Of a stretch of DNA of 64,000 nucleotides, positions 37,044-45,542 are shown piece by piece. The notes under the pieces were generated by a model. The model had not been told where the DNA came from and did no database searches. It saw only the letters and a program-made list of their open reading frames with translations. A program made the position numbers and the translations under genes. The stretch covers positions 1 to 64,000 of the forward strand of contig CAXFAI010000023.1 of assembly GCA_964001305.1 (NCBI GenBank), given 5' to 3'. The stretch is from CAJXMH01 sp964001305. GTDB taxonomy: Bacteria > Bacteroidota > Bacteroidia > Flavobacteriales_E > Vicingaceae. The number at the start of each line of letters is the position of its first letter. Position 1 is the stretch's first letter.

Positions 37044-37745
37044 TTAACTTATCGGAATCAAATCAATAAAATGAAACTTGCTGATTTCTCCACCTTTAGG
37101 TGCAGGGTATGTGCTGGTTTTTCGTTCTCCAAATTTGAACTTTACTTCATTCGCAAAAATGGGACCATCATAGCAAAAGGTATGGAACTCTCCATTTTCT
37201 CCACAAGGGTCTACTCCAATTGGTAGTTTGTCCAGAAAATATTCATCGATTTTAGTGCCTGGAAATGTTTTATCAAAATATTCACCCGATGCCGCTACAA
37301 CAACTGATTTAAAACTAGCGGCCACAAATTGGTTCAATTGCTCTTTGGTGTTATTCTTCCATAAAGGAAATAGCCCTTTCAATCCAACTTTGCTTAATTG
37401 CTCCTCCCGATACATTCTTAAGTCTTCTAGAAAAATATCACCAAATGCAGCATGTGAATAACCTTCTTTAATCAGGTTTTGCATGGCATTATGCATAACT
37501 TGATTATAGGAATCTAGGCTATTATTCTCAGGCAAGTAAGCAACTTCTAAATCCAAACCAATTGCCTGGGCTTGTTGCCTTAATAGAGTCTCTCTCAAAC
37601 CATGCATTCCAATTCTTCCAGTGCTTTTTGAAACTGTAGTAAACAACTTCTCAACGGATGTCCTTTCTTCTTGAAGTAATTGGTATAATGCAAATGCACA
37701 ATCCTTACCACTACTCCAATTTAGAAATGTCTTTTGTTTAGTCAT
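37044..37745 (-). CDS. Dph6-like ATP pyrophosphatase (adenine nucleotide alpha hydrolase) in the B12 operon
   Basis: I choose ATG 37745 (233 residues), starting MTKQKTFLNWSSGKDCAFAL. WSSGKD is the PP-loop motif (SGGxDS-like) of the N-type ATP pyrophosphatases. YSHAAFGDIFLEDLRMYREE and VDPCGENGEFHTFCYDGPIF are the conserved blocks of the diphthine-ammonia ligase (Dph6/MJ0570) family. Bacteria make no diphthamide, so the substrate must differ; an amidation step on a cobalamin precursor or degradation product is an attractive guess from its position. Its start overlaps the stop of the BtuF-like gene by 8 bases, and it is the last gene of the riboswitch operon. Confidence 0.85.
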   Translation of the reverse strand: MTKQKTFLNWSSGKDCAFALYQLLQEERTSVEKLFTTVSKSTGRIGMHGLRETLLRQQAQAIGLDLEVAYLPENNSLDSYNQVMHNAMQNLIKEGYSHAAFGDIFLEDLRMYREEQLSKVGLKGLFPLWKNNTKEQLNQFVAASFKSVVVAASGEYFDKTFPGTKIDEYFLDKLPIGVDPCGENGEFHTFCYDGPIFANEVKFKFGERKTSTYPAPKGGEISKFHFIDLIPIS

Positions 37746-38544
37746 TCCCAAACTTGATTTGCCATTCTTTAAAAATGGAATAAATCTTTTCTGTGCCATC
37801 TCCTAAACAAGCAGGTCCCGGTTGAAGTATAATCGGTGAAGGAATTTCAAAGTATTGATTGGTTTGATAGGCTTGGATGTTCTTCCAATTTTCTCGCTCA
37901 AACATTTTTTTGGGTTTGAACATTTTACCGCACCAAGAAGCTAAAATAATATCCGGGTTTAATTCTACAATGTCTTTTTGGTTTTCAATAATTCGATCTT
38001 TAGCTAGGCTATTTGATTTAAAGTGACTGTAAACATCAACTCCTCCACAAAGTTCAATCAATTCACTCACCCAACAAATTCCGGTAATGATTGGGTCGTA
38101 CCATTCTTCAAAATAAACTTTGGGTTTTCTTTTCCACAACCTGGTTTCCAATGCAATTTCATGAAATCGTTGCTGATATGATTGAGTTAACTCAATCGCT
38201 TGTGGCTGTTTACCAACTAATGCACCTAGCTGAATAATCATTTTCATAATTTCATGTACAGTGCGATGATTGTTAATCCAGACTGTTATTCCATTTTTTA
38301 TGAGCTTTTGCGCTATATCAGCCTGTATGTCAGAAAACCCAATCACCAAATCAGGTTTTAAATCAAGTATTTCTTCAATATTGGCATCTAAAAATGTGGA
38401 AACCGTTGGTTTCTCTTTTCTCGCTCTTTTAGGGCGAACTGTAAATCCGGAAACACCAACTATTCGATCTTCCTCACCGAGCAAGTAAAGTACTTCTGTG
38501 GGCTCTTCTGTTAGACAAATAATACGATTGGGATAAAAATCCAT
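37738..38544 (-). CDS. BtuF-like corrinoid-binding protein lacking a signal peptide
   Basis: The 268-residue protein has the helical-backbone-bridged two-lobe fold of BtuF-type proteins: RIICLTEEPTEVLYLLGEED, IVGVSGFTVRP, LKPDLVIGFSDIQADIAQKL and GGVDVYSH. It starts MDFYPNRIICLTEEP, with no signal peptide or lipobox, which is odd for a periplasmic binding protein and suggests a cytoplasmic corrinoid-binding role or a mis-set start. An in-frame upstream leader is not visible because the preceding gene ends 2 bases upstream. Position in the riboswitch operon supports cobalamin or a cobamide as ligand. Confidence 0.8.
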   Translation of the reverse strand: MDFYPNRIICLTEEPTEVLYLLGEEDRIVGVSGFTVRPKRARKEKPTVSTFLDANIEEILDLKPDLVIGFSDIQADIAQKLIKNGITVWINNHRTVHEIMKMIIQLGALVGKQPQAIELTQSYQQRFHEIALETRLWKRKPKVYFEEWYDPIITGICWVSELIELCGGVDVYSHFKSNSLAKDRIIENQKDIVELNPDIILASWCGKMFKPKKMFERENWKNIQAYQTNQYFEIPSPIILQPGPACLGDGTEKIYSIFKEWQIKFGND

Positions 38545-38546
38545 GA

Positions 38547-39584
38547 TTAATTCTTAAAAAATACATCTCCGGGAATAATACCCACTTGAAACTGATCTAC
38601 CAAGCTTCCATCAGCTAGGTAGCGGTAAACATATCCTTTTTGCTGATAATCAACCGCATCAATTAAGTAAATGTCGTTGTTTAATGGATTAATGCTAAAA
38701 CCGTATAAGTTCCTATTGTTATGTGGTATAAAAGGTGTTGTTGGTAGACTAGTTTGTTGTATATTCATTTTCATTATACCTTCATTGGTAAGGTAGTAAA
38801 TCTCGTCGGCTGTTGCATTCAATTCAATTTCTCCAATAAAGTCAGAAGAACTCGATTGTTCAAGAGTTTTACGAATGACTAAGCTGTCTGAATCGATTTG
38901 ATGTAGAGAAGCTAAATTGGAATTCAACCCACCTGTGCAAGACACCCAAACATTCTGATTTACATCAACTTCTAAACACTGAGGTGAAGTATTTGTTGAT
39001 ATTACTTTAAGTAAACTATCTTTTACCACATCAAACACTAAAACTTGTGAGCTGTCAACCTGACTTACAAAAGCTTTGTCTCCAACTAATACCATTTCTT
39101 CGGTCCATCCATGGGTAGGAATTGTTTTGAGAATACTTCTATTTACTAAATCAACAACGTATAATTTGTCCTCATACAAATCAGAAACATAAGCTTTGTT
39201 TTGATGAATAGGTAAAATATATCGTGGAGAATTAAAGGGTTCTATGCTTCCTAAGGAATGAAAATTATTTAAATCTATCACCCTGATTTTATTGGAATTA
39301 TTGACCACCACATAGCCTAAATCTCCAACTTGAATCATACTCTGCACCACATCTCCAATGGGCAATTGATTGTTATTTCTAAGAAAGACATCATTTTCAA
39401 CCACTTTAGTATTGGGATTGTATAAACTTAAAGAGGCATTTCCCCATTGAAAATTACCTTCATTAAGAACAATAATTGAAGATGCCTGAATCACTTGAGA
39501 ACTGGTCGGAGCTTGAGCTTCCTTTTCTTTCTTACAAGCGAGGAAACTAATTACAAGTATAAAAACAAATACAATTCTTTTCAT
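38547..39584 (-). CDS. BtuG-like surface lipoprotein beta-propeller (YncE/DUF5074 type)
   Basis: The 345-residue protein has a lipoprotein leader (MKRIVFVFILVISFLA, then CKKEKE) and a YncE-like seven-bladed propeller made of repeats such as NKIRVIDLNNFHSLGSIEPF, NKAYVSDLYEDKLYVVDLVN and SQVLVFDVVKDSLLKVIST. In Bacteroides, BtuG is a surface lipoprotein propeller that captures vitamin B12 and hands it to BtuB. Here the gene directly follows the BtuB-like gene with a 4-base overlap, in a cobalamin-riboswitch operon, so the same job is inferred. Cobalamin-contact residues cannot be verified here. Confidence 0.85.
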   Translation of the reverse strand: MKRIVFVFILVISFLACKKEKEAQAPTSSQVIQASSIIVLNEGNFQWGNASLSLYNPNTKVVENDVFLRNNNQLPIGDVVQSMIQVGDLGYVVVNNSNKIRVIDLNNFHSLGSIEPFNSPRYILPIHQNKAYVSDLYEDKLYVVDLVNRSILKTIPTHGWTEEMVLVGDKAFVSQVDSSQVLVFDVVKDSLLKVISTNTSPQCLEVDVNQNVWVSCTGGLNSNLASLHQIDSDSLVIRKTLEQSSSSDFIGEIELNATADEIYYLTNEGIMKMNIQQTSLPTTPFIPHNNRNLYGFSINPLNNDIYLIDAVDYQQKGYVYRYLADGSLVDQFQVGIIPGDVFFKN

Positions 39585-41485
39585 GAGCCTAACATTAAAC
39601 TAAGTCTAAGCAAATAATTTCGACCGGGCATGGGCCTCCATTGAATGGCTTGGTAAGAAGTATTAAATAAATTTAAAGTGGAAAAAGATAGTTGAAGAAT
39701 CTGCTTTTTAAACATCCATTCTTTAGATAAGGTCAAGTCAAGCAAATTATAATGTGGCAAAAATGAGGAATTATCAGTAGTCGTGTATCGTGCTCCAACA
39801 AAGTGATTCTGAGCTTGCATGGTATAAGTCTTCCACTTTATAACTAAAGATGAATTTAACTGATGTTCTGGAACATAGATTAATTGTTTATTTAAACTCT
39901 GATCATTCACAAAGCTTTTCTCTTTTTTCAAAGAAGAAGTGTATGTATAATTTGATTTTAATTGCCACTTTATATGTTCGTATGCTCTTTCAATGGTAGC
40001 TCTTACTTCAACCCCTTTTGTTTCTACTGCTTTTATATTTCTTGCTTCCCAATAACCAAAGGCAGTTGGTTGCCAAAGTATATAATCCTCAATATCTGCA
40101 TAAAAGGCAGATACACTTAGCTGTAAATCTATCTCTTCTTTGAATTTCTTCTTTACCACAGTTGATAATGAAATCTGATTACTTTTTTCTTCATTTAGAA
40201 AGGCATTTCCTCCGGGAGATTGATATAGGTCGTTGAGGGAAGGGTATTTTACGTTTTGACCTAAATTAAGCTGTACAGAAGCATTTTCTAAACTATCAAT
40301 AAAATAATTAAGTCCAAATGAGGGTGTCCAAAAATGCTGTTTACCTGGAATAGATAATTGTCGGAATGATACTTTGGCTTGCCAATGATTAATAGTCTTT
40401 GTACTCACTTGATGAAAGGTCGAAATTTCTTCCCTTTGTTTATCTTCAATACTATTTTGAGTCTTTAAATGCGTGTGATTTGTATTGAGTCGACTATTCC
40501 ATTTCAAGATTTTTAGTAGAGTACTTTGGTAATCAATAATTGACTGATAAGAAGTAGTCATATTATCACTTTCAGTTCTACTTCTTTCATTGGTATAATG
40601 AAGCTCATCATTTATGATTGCCGCGCTAACCGTGAGCTTAGATTCATTGAAATAATGGTGAAAGCTCAATAAACCCTTATGAGAAATATCTTCCTGTTGT
40701 TCCGTAAAAGCAGTACCTGTCATTAAAGGCGGTAAATTTCGGTTTGAATAATAATACCAATAGTTCCCGCTAATCCAAGTTTGCTCTTTTAGACGATAAG
40801 AGATGGATTGCATAAAACCGTTTTGATCGAGGTGAGCATTTTCTACATTTTCTTTCGGGAATCCTTCTTTTGCTAAATTTTTATAACTGTAGTTATGCTT
40901 AGCAGTTCGGTAAAATAATTTTGTTTCATTTTGCCATTTGGTGTTGCCGCCAATAATTTTCAAAGCTGAATTTCGTTGATTAAAACTCCCAAAATCTTGA
41001 ATTAAATTGACCCTAAAACGCTTTTTAAATTGAACTTTATTCTCCATCCTTACAGCCCCACCTAGTCCTCCACTCCCATATTTCAAGCTATTTAATCCAT
41101 AATCAACATGAGCATTGTCAATAAAGAAAGTAGGAAAAAGAGCTAAATCAGCACTTCCATATAAACTTGAATTTAAAGAAATCCCATTCCAATAGACTTG
41201 CGTCTGTGAAGCATTTGCACCCCTCAATGAGATTGTAGCCGTACTACCACTTCCGTAAGATTTTACAAATACATTGGCGTTTTGTTGAAGACTTTCGCCA
41301 AGATCTTTATAAGTCGGAGATTGTAATTGTAAACTATCTAAGGTTTGAATTTGAGAAGAATTCTTACTGGGTTGAAATTCAACCACTTTTACTTCTCTAA
41401 GCTTTATGGTATCTCCAATTTGAATTTGTCCAAGAAGAACAAAAATCTTGCAAAGACAAAACGCCAAAATCAATGGCCTTTTCAC
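39581..41485 (-). CDS. btuB: TonB-dependent outer-membrane cobalamin receptor (BtuB-like)
   Basis: The 634-residue protein starts GTG in a GTGA overlap with the upstream gene and has a signal peptide (MKRPLILAFCLCKIFVLLGQ). The plug domain (about 45-150) contains LGESLQQNANVFVKSYGSGS and ATISLRGANASQTQVYWNGI; the rest is a 22-strand-type barrel ending NYLLRLSLML. Length matches BtuB (about 600), shorter than SusC or siderophore receptors. It imports corrinoids across the outer membrane using TonB/ExbBD energy. Riboswitch control and the BtuG- and BtuF-like neighbours make B12 the likely substrate. Confidence 0.9.
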   Translation of the reverse strand: MKRPLILAFCLCKIFVLLGQIQIGDTIKLREVKVVEFQPSKNSSQIQTLDSLQLQSPTYKDLGESLQQNANVFVKSYGSGSTATISLRGANASQTQVYWNGISLNSSLYGSADLALFPTFFIDNAHVDYGLNSLKYGSGGLGGAVRMENKVQFKKRFRVNLIQDFGSFNQRNSALKIIGGNTKWQNETKLFYRTAKHNYSYKNLAKEGFPKENVENAHLDQNGFMQSISYRLKEQTWISGNYWYYYSNRNLPPLMTGTAFTEQQEDISHKGLLSFHHYFNESKLTVSAAIINDELHYTNERSRTESDNMTTSYQSIIDYQSTLLKILKWNSRLNTNHTHLKTQNSIEDKQREEISTFHQVSTKTINHWQAKVSFRQLSIPGKQHFWTPSFGLNYFIDSLENASVQLNLGQNVKYPSLNDLYQSPGGNAFLNEEKSNQISLSTVVKKKFKEEIDLQLSVSAFYADIEDYILWQPTAFGYWEARNIKAVETKGVEVRATIERAYEHIKWQLKSNYTYTSSLKKEKSFVNDQSLNKQLIYVPEHQLNSSLVIKWKTYTMQAQNHFVGARYTTTDNSSFLPHYNLLDLTLSKEWMFKKQILQLSFSTLNLFNTSYQAIQWRPMPGRNYLLRLSLMLGS

Positions 41486-42459
41486 TGCTTTAAGACTTTA
41501 ATAGATTGACTTAATGTACCATCAAATAATTGAAGCAAATAGATTCCATGCTCCAAAGCTGTTAGGTCAATTTCTCCTTGAGTAGTTCCATACAACCTTC
41601 GTTTTCCTAGGTTGTCATACAGCTGATATTCGACTTCACTTGTTGCAATTTCTAGTTGAAGAACTTCAACTACCGGATTCGGATAAGTTCTTTTAACCAA
41701 CATTTGGTTAGTCTTTAAACCCACGGGATTCATATGAATAGCAGCAACAGCATCTAAGTCAAAACCACCAGATGGAAAAGGAGTTGGATAAGGATCCACT
41801 ATCTTTCGAGCTGCAGTATCTCTACTAGCATAAGCTGGATTATTGCTTCCTACAACATCAACAATACGTATGTGAGAAATGGCATTTATATTTAATCCTT
41901 GAATACCACTGAGTTCATTTAAATCGAAAGGAGTTCCATAACCCAGTAAATATTTACCAGCAAGATTGTTCAAATTAGTTGGGTCTAAAGTTCCAAAGCC
42001 ACCAATACTCTGTGATGTATCACTTAAAGAATGTGACGGAAAACGGAAAAAGTTTTGCCCATCTGAACTCACTTCAACAAAAGCAAGTTCAAGATAATCA
42101 CCTCCACCTGCTGCTTCAAAACCATTTTCAAAAACCACAAAATCCCAAGAAGGTCCATCGTAAATTGTAGCATCAAAGGTGACAGTAGCAAAGCCGCTAT
42201 CGCCTAAACTAACTACCCCCGAAGTTTGAGCTATACCTAAAGCAGAAGTAGAATCACCAACACTGCTTCTACCCAAATTTGGGTTGGCAATGTCTTGGTA
42301 TCCTCGAATTACAGTGCACGTCTTTGCCCAAGCTATAATGATAGAAGAATCCTTATGTATCGCAGATGTTCCCGCTTGATCAGCAGCAGGAGCATATGGT
42401 CCTTGTGCAAAATTGCACAAGGACCACAGAATAACTACTATAAAAGATGTAATCTTCAA
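41482..42459 (-). CDS. T9SS surface protein of the cobalamin operon
   Basis: The 325-residue protein starts TTG with a signal peptide (MKITSFIVVILWSLCNFAQG). A jelly-roll-like domain of about 230 residues follows, with conserved blocks YDGPSWDFVVFENGF, ELAFVEVSSDGQNFFRFPSH and GFDLDAVAAIHMN. Residues about 255-325 are a T9SS type A sorting domain (VKRTYPNPVVEVLQLE ... HGIYLLQLFDGTLSQSIKVL). I have seen this domain annotated only as 'cell surface protein' in cobalamin-related loci; its role is not established, and corrinoid binding or handover is inferred from the operon. It starts 5 bases after the preceding gene and overlaps the btuB-like gene by 4 bases. Confidence 0.8.
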   Translation of the reverse strand: MKITSFIVVILWSLCNFAQGPYAPAADQAGTSAIHKDSSIIIAWAKTCTVIRGYQDIANPNLGRSSVGDSTSALGIAQTSGVVSLGDSGFATVTFDATIYDGPSWDFVVFENGFEAAGGGDYLELAFVEVSSDGQNFFRFPSHSLSDTSQSIGGFGTLDPTNLNNLAGKYLLGYGTPFDLNELSGIQGLNINAISHIRIVDVVGSNNPAYASRDTAARKIVDPYPTPFPSGGFDLDAVAAIHMNPVGLKTNQMLVKRTYPNPVVEVLQLEIATSEVEYQLYDNLGKRRLYGTTQGEIDLTALEHGIYLLQLFDGTLSQSIKVLKQ

Positions 42460-42464
42460 AAGGC

Positions 42465-43733
42465 TTACTTTAAGATTAGCTTTTTATTAAGTCGTTCAAC
42501 TTGGTTTGATAATTGAACTACATAAATACCTCTAGGAAGTTCAGATACATTTAGTACAACTTCTTCTTGTCTAATTGTTTCTTGAAATACTAATTTACCT
42601 GCTAAATCAAAAATCCTTAATTGATTAAAACTAGCGTTATCTCCTTTAACGTTAACCGTTTGGCTTGCCGGATTAGGAAATAATTGAAACGTTGATTGAG
42701 AGTTGTTATTAAATTCTGCAATTCCTACAGGCGGATCATATTGCATTCGAATTACTTCCGGAGAGTAACCCACTACAAATGTATCTAGCTTGTTGCCTGA
42801 ACGATTATATACCTTTCCTGAAGCATAACTGAAAAAGTCAGTTTGAGTTACATAAAACTTAGCCTGTGATGCATCATAAGCAAAAGCAGTTACAACAGTG
42901 TCAATAATGTTTGTACTTATGGTATCTAACAATCCCAAATGAATTGAACCGATTCCATTATTCATTTTAGCAAATAAGGTATCATTAAGCACATGCATTT
43001 GAGAGAGATTACCCACCTTTAAATCGGCATTTATTAGTGTATTTGTTGCTGCTAAAGTGGTTAGGTTTATGGTTGAAATAGTATTAGAACCTGAATTGAT
43101 AGACCACATGGTATTGGTTAATGGATCAATATGCAATTGTCCTATATCTTCCGTGTATCCATTTACTGTAATTGTATCAACAATGGTTCTATTGGCAACG
43201 TCTAATTTTATGATGTAGCCTAAAGTATCTGTATAGCTCGTAGTTTGCGAATTTTGAGAGATGTAAGCAAATCCTTGATGCGTAACAATTGAAATAGCTC
43301 CTTTAGAAACATCTGAAATGGTATCCAAAACATTCAAGTTAAACTTATCATAGATGTAAAGATTATCAGAGCTTTGAGCATACCAGTTACCTACCAGTAA
43401 GTCATTTCCTGAAATTGCAAATGTTTTAGTACTAACTCCAGGGAAAGCTTCTGCTGAAACTCGAGAACCACTTCCATTGGTTAAAACTTGGTATCTAACA
43501 ATTGAATCTTGTGCTGCAACATATACATTATCACCTTCAATCAATACATCTTGAACCGATTGGGTATGAATAGTGTCAATTACCTGATGTGTTTTGGTTT
43601 GTACATCATAAACAATGACATTAGCATTTTCAGATTGATTGCCAAACTGACCTCCATTAACTAAAATTACACGTTGAGAAAAACTTGTTATGGATAAGAA
43701 CATCATAACAAGCAAAAAATAATTCTTTTTCAT
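42465..43733 (-). CDS. T9SS-exported BtuG-like beta-propeller, first gene of the riboswitch operon
   Basis: The 422-residue protein has a signal peptide (MKKNYFLLVMMFLSITSFSQ) and a propeller of about 320 residues with repeats such as ANVIVYDVQTKTHQVIDTIH, DNVYVAAQDSIVRYQV and GNLSQMHVLNDTLFAKMNN. A T9SS type A sorting domain occupies about 350-422 (TFQLFPNPASQTVNV ... LPRGIYVVQLSNQVERLNKK). It resembles the lipoprotein propeller four genes downstream but uses T9SS instead of a lipid anchor. It is the gene closest to the cobalamin riboswitch, so it should be switched on when B12 is scarce. A secreted or surface corrinoid-capture role is inferred. Confidence 0.85.
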   Translation of the reverse strand: MKKNYFLLVMMFLSITSFSQRVILVNGGQFGNQSENANVIVYDVQTKTHQVIDTIHTQSVQDVLIEGDNVYVAAQDSIVRYQVLTNGSGSRVSAEAFPGVSTKTFAISGNDLLVGNWYAQSSDNLYIYDKFNLNVLDTISDVSKGAISIVTHQGFAYISQNSQTTSYTDTLGYIIKLDVANRTIVDTITVNGYTEDIGQLHIDPLTNTMWSINSGSNTISTINLTTLAATNTLINADLKVGNLSQMHVLNDTLFAKMNNGIGSIHLGLLDTISTNIIDTVVTAFAYDASQAKFYVTQTDFFSYASGKVYNRSGNKLDTFVVGYSPEVIRMQYDPPVGIAEFNNNSQSTFQLFPNPASQTVNVKGDNASFNQLRIFDLAGKLVFQETIRQEEVVLNVSELPRGIYVVQLSNQVERLNKKLILK

Positions 43734-43910
43734 TTGAAATCATTTTTTGCAATTAAAAAGGTGACATTTTGGTTTGATTTAATGTCAAAATTCCTCTGGT
43801 TTAATTGCATGGTTAAACATTAATAAATTAAACCGGGAAATCACAAAGGGTACTTTTTCGCCTAGGTTCGAATCTTTACTCTTCGCTTTTGTCCCGAAAG
43901 CATTTATAAT

Positions 43911-44080
43911 ATCGGCAGGTCTTCTGACTTACTCCCCTTTTTACTGGCCTTCCCGTTATTGCTAACAGTGGCAAAGGTTTAGTAAAAAAGTTATTGGAGC
44001 TTACAGCTGCGGGAACAGTTTCGGATTTACACCGAATTCCCTTTTAATCACAAGTAAGAAAATACTTGCAAACCAATACT
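43911..44080 (-). promoter_or_regulatory. cobalamin (B12) riboswitch
   Basis: Read on the minus strand, the leader shows the conserved cobalamin aptamer in order: GGGAATTCGGTGTAAATCCG, then CCCGCAGCTGTAAGC (the B12-box core), GCCACTGTTAGCAATAACGG with GAAGGCC (P7/P8 region), and AGTCAGAAGACCTGCC closing the aptamer (+ strand 43914-43929). It lies about 180 bases before the start of the propeller gene and is the leader of the six-gene operon. Binding of adenosyl- or aquocobalamin should lower expression, probably by hiding the translation start or forming a terminator in 43734-43910, where I cannot define the platform with certainty. Confidence 0.93.
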
Positions 44081-44085
44081 GGGGT

Positions 44086-44093
44086 CAAAGATA
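44086..44093 (-). promoter_or_regulatory. -7 promoter box of the cobalamin operon
   Basis: TATCTTTG on the minus strand matches TAnnTTTG and lies just upstream of the aptamer, giving an expected transcript start near 44080. The -33 element is weak. Confidence 0.5.
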
Positions 44094-44174
44094 GTTTTAT
44101 TTTAGAAAGAGAAAAGCATATGTAGCAATCTAATTTATCTGGCTTGTTTAACTTCGCTTTTAAAGATATATGAA

Positions 44175-44513
44175 ATGGGAAGAAAGAATAAAAATAGCCG
44201 AGTGGTTTATTCCACTAATCCTGACTTTGAATATGAGGATGATCAAGAAGAAATGGAGACATTGCCACCAGAGAAGCAAGAATTAAAAGTGTATTTGGAC
44301 CGCAAAAACCGAGGTGGAAAAACAGCAACTTTGGTAAAAGGCTTTATCGGAAATAGTGATGACTTAAACGATTTAGGTAAATTATTAAAATCTGCCTGTG
44401 GTGTTGGAGGAAGTGTAAAGGATGGTGAAATAATCATTCAAGGAGAAAAAAGAGATAAAGTAATGGAGATATTGATAAAAAAAGGTTACAAGGTAAAGCG
44501 AGTTGGAGGTTGA
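44175..44513 (+). CDS. SUI1/eIF1-like translation factor (YciH family)
   Basis: The 112-residue protein has an acidic, flexible N-terminus (about 1-35) and then a SUI1 fold: LKVYLDRKNRGGKTATLVKG, LGKLLKSACGVGGSVKDGEI, IIQGEKRDKVMEILIKKGYK. This is the archaeal/eukaryotic initiation factor 1 fold, found in some bacteria as YciH, where it can discriminate start codons or bind the 30S subunit under stress. It is a single gene, divergent from the cobalamin operon and convergent with the next small gene. Confidence 0.9.
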   Translation: MGRKNKNSRVVYSTNPDFEYEDDQEEMETLPPEKQELKVYLDRKNRGGKTATLVKGFIGNSDDLNDLGKLLKSACGVGGSVKDGEIIIQGEKRDKVMEILIKKGYKVKRVGG

Positions 44514-44518
44514 TTTGT

Positions 44519-44758
44519 CTAAAGTTCGATATTAATATCCTCTAAATAGCTATCAATAATCTCATCTCGATTGACAATTTCAATCCATTGTATAATGTTA
44601 ATTCCAAAGGGTTTCCACACCTCTACATAAAAACCAAATAAGTCAAATAGCCTACATTGAAAACCAGCATGGCGACGAGAAGCTAAGTATTTTCCTTCTT
44701 CTTGAACAAGCTTATATCGCTGTCTTAATTTTAATCGCCGAAACTCCTCTGGTGTCAC
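44519..44758 (-). CDS. small conserved-type hypothetical protein
   Basis: The 79-residue protein begins GTG (MTPEEFRRLKLRQRYKLVQE) and continues GKYLASRRHAGFQCRLFDLF, WKPFGINIIQWIEIVNRDEI. It is basic at the N-terminus and hydrophobic in the centre but has no real membrane segment. Proteins of this form recur in Bacteroidota next to TIGR02757 genes, as here (divergent start, 16 bases apart). No function can be given. Confidence 0.55.
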   Translation of the reverse strand: MTPEEFRRLKLRQRYKLVQEEGKYLASRRHAGFQCRLFDLFGFYVEVWKPFGINIIQWIEIVNRDEIIDSYLEDINIEL

Positions 44759-44774
44759 TATAAATTTAGTTCTA

Positions 44775-45542
44775 ATGCAAAGTAAAGAAACAGTAGATAT
44801 ACAGCATTTGTTGAATCATTATTTTTCTCGGTTTTACACAAATTCGTTTATTGAGGATGATCCTATTTCGATTCCTCATATGTTTCAACAAAAAGAAGAC
44901 ATAGAAATTGCTGGATTTCTTGCTGCAACTATTGCATGGGGACAACGAAAAAGTATATTGCGGAGTGCACATAGAATGTTAAACTTCATGGACATGGCAC
45001 CTTTTGACTTCATTTTAAATCACGAAGAAAAGGACTTAATAAGCACCAAAGGATTTGTTCACCGTACATTTAACCAAGATGATTTGATTTACTTTTTTTA
45101 TGCCTTAAAGTACATTTACAAAAATGAAGGAGGTCTTGAAATTGCAATGACTCAAGCAGAAACGGTAAAAGAAAGCTTACATCTTTTTAAACAGTGCTTT
45201 TTTCAACTGGAACATTTAAAAAGAACTGAGAAACACCTTGCTGATCCACTTAAAGGTTCTTCTGCAAAAAGATTAAATATGTTCTTAAGATGGATGGTGA
45301 GACCTAGTGTTCATGGTGTAGATTTTGGCATTTGGACCCGATTAAAGAGTAAAGATTTAATGATGCCCCTTGATGTACATACTGCAACAGTAGGACGCAA
45401 ACTCGGTCTTTTAACTAGAAAGCAAAATGATTGGAAAGCTGTAGAAGAACTAACCAATAACTTGAGAAAGTTCGATGCTAATGATCCTACTAAATATGAT
45501 TTTGCACTTTTTGGAATCGGTGTAAACCAAGTCGCAATCTAA
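44775..45542 (+). CDS. TIGR02757-family protein (DUF2400)
   Basis: The 255-residue helical protein matches the TIGR02757/DUF2400 family in length and blocks: AGFLAATIAWGQRKSILRSA, FVHRTFNQDDLIYFFYALKY, LNMFLRWMVRPSVHGVDFGI and DLMMPLDVHTATVGRKLGLL, ending with a YDFALFGIGVNQ segment. The fold is related to helix-hairpin-helix DNA glycosylases, so a nucleic-acid role is possible, but none is established. It is convergent with the acyltransferase gene, with no gap between stops. Confidence 0.88.
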   Translation: MQSKETVDIQHLLNHYFSRFYTNSFIEDDPISIPHMFQQKEDIEIAGFLAATIAWGQRKSILRSAHRMLNFMDMAPFDFILNHEEKDLISTKGFVHRTFNQDDLIYFFYALKYIYKNEGGLEIAMTQAETVKESLHLFKQCFFQLEHLKRTEKHLADPLKGSSAKRLNMFLRWMVRPSVHGVDFGIWTRLKSKDLMMPLDVHTATVGRKLGLLTRKQNDWKAVEELTNNLRKFDANDPTKYDFALFGIGVNQVAI

